Origin: Struthidea cinerea
Taxonomy: Eukaryota; Chordata; Aves; Passeriformes; Corcoracidae
Length of the DNA: 64,000 nt
Assembly: GCA_013397865.1 (NCBI GenBank)
Contig: VZTI01001686.1
Span: 958,258 to 1,022,257 of the forward strand
Direction: 5' to 3'
The position numbers were made by a program, and so were the translations under genes. Numbering within the stretch: position 1 is the first letter of the stretch; every line of letters starts with the position of its first letter. The notes beneath the pieces are model-generated. The model had not been told where the DNA came from. It was given only the letters and a program-made list of their open reading frames with translations, and made no database searches. Shown one piece after another: positions 63,466 through 64,000 of this stretch.

Positions 63466-63490
63466 GTGCTGCTGTCACACACAGCAGCGC
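63466..63490 (+). promoter_or_regulatory. 3' UTR hairpin, 10-bp stem
   Basis: GTGCTGCTGT pairs with ACAGCAGCGC around a CACAC loop, giving ten pairs with one G-U. The surroundings (CGGCGAAG, GACGCGCGTG) are unusually CpG-rich for this gene. A five-base loop makes a microRNA precursor unlikely; a protein-binding RNA element is possible. The pairing is seen in the sequence; its function is unknown. Confidence 0.6.
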
Positions 63491-63643
63491 TGTTAATAAC
63501 TCACGTAAACCCTTTGCACATGATATTAAACCTGTTCAGTTTACAATGACAATACTGTTTATAGTTAGAAATTTGATTTCTGAATACTTTGAGATTTTAG
63601 TAGATCGGTTTACTATACACTGTACATTTTTTTCCACGGGAGA

Positions 63644-63649
63644 AATAAA
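63644..63649 (+). promoter_or_regulatory. Candidate poly(A) signal
   Basis: AATAAA 333 bases after the TAA stop. The downstream sequence has TGAGTGTATAT (63692 region) that could serve as the GT-rich element. Confidence 0.55.
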
Positions 63650-63786
63650 AAGCGACAAGTATGCATTTAACACTGAATGATTATACTCCTGAGTGTATAT
63701 ATCTAGTAGCCCCAAAAACAAAGTACCAGACTATATTTGCAATTTGTTTGCAAGTCTTTAAATTAAGGCTTATACAAAATGTACTA

Positions 63787-63823
63787 AAATAATAATAATT
63801 ATATAATTAATAATAATAATAAA
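63787..63823 (+). repeat. TAA-rich simple repeat with an AATAAA hexamer
   Basis: Repeated AAT/TAA units end in AATAAA at 63818-63823, which may act as a second poly(A) signal or be present merely by chance in the repeat. Confidence 0.6.
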
Positions 63824-64000
63824 CTTCTCTAATTTAGGGCTAACATGTAACTTAGGAATGTTTCTTTCAAAATAATCTAACAAATCAGCCATAGAAGTTA
63901 GTGTAAATATTTTTTTTCCAAATAGATATCATATACAAAAGGTGACATTCAAATTATATAGAATCTAGTTTTTAAATCAGCACAGATCTTCTTAAAACTG

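Larger units (their letters stand above)
63312..64000 (+). other. DTNA: DTNA 3' UTR (continues past the window)
   Basis: AT-rich sequence after the last stop, with candidate poly(A) signals at 63644 and 63818, a CpG-bearing hairpin at 63466-63490, AU-rich and TAA-repeat stretches, and TGTAAATA at 63902-63909, which fits the Pumilio-binding consensus. The real 3' end may lie at either hexamer or beyond base 64000. Confidence 0.7.

Noticed and set aside
1..64000. tRNA, rRNA, CRISPR, insertion sequences, endogenous retrovirus
   Set aside because: No cloverleaf boxes, repeat-spacer arrays, LTR pairs or retroviral gene blocks were recognised by eye on either strand.

Overview
The window is vertebrate nuclear DNA, most likely from a bird. 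Coding sequence lies in short exons with GT-AG borders inside long AT-rich introns. The only interspersed repeats I recognise are CR1 LINE remnants (three 3'-end fragments and one decayed reverse-transcriptase segment), the LINE family dominant in birds and other sauropsids. I saw no Alu, L1 or B1-like repeats. Bacterial-style features (operons, ribosome binding sites, CRISPR) do not apply.

One gene, on the plus strand, explains all the coding evidence: alpha-dystrobrevin (DTNA), a cytoplasmic member of the dystrophin-associated complex. Twenty exons can be placed from protein similarity, splice sites and unbroken codon phase. They correspond to about residue 122 of the human protein through to the C-terminus. 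The first exons (start codon and first ~121 residues) lie upstream of base 1. In order: EF-hand-like region (6219-12123), ZZ zinc finger (14145-14311), linker with a 9-base microexon (16757-21568), the vr3 cassette of two exons (29054-29858) and the constitutive exon after it (36485-36572), which together carry the two tandem syntrophin-binding helices, the dystrophin-binding coiled coil (39062-44029), an 18-base microexon (45308-45325), the alpha-DB1 tail (49317-53933), and two alternative ends (57188-57232 and 63156 onward, the latter with the 3' UTR). Summing the exons gives 621 residues without the 18-base microexon, against about 622 expected from human, so no main-form exon appears to be missing.

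The sequence shows how one gene could make several products: two microexons, a phase-neutral 57-codon cassette, a NAGNAG acceptor, donors whose read-through meets an early in-frame stop near the places where the known short isoforms (DB2, DB3) end, and two competing C-termini. The most interesting element is the last exon. If the small exon 57188-57232 is skipped, it adds an acidic 51-residue tail with a duplicated ten-residue motif that echoes a tyrosine motif in exon 53801-53933.

The rest is intron: CR1 fragments, simple repeats and unique AT-rich sequence. No second gene, tRNA, rRNA or intact mobile element was found.
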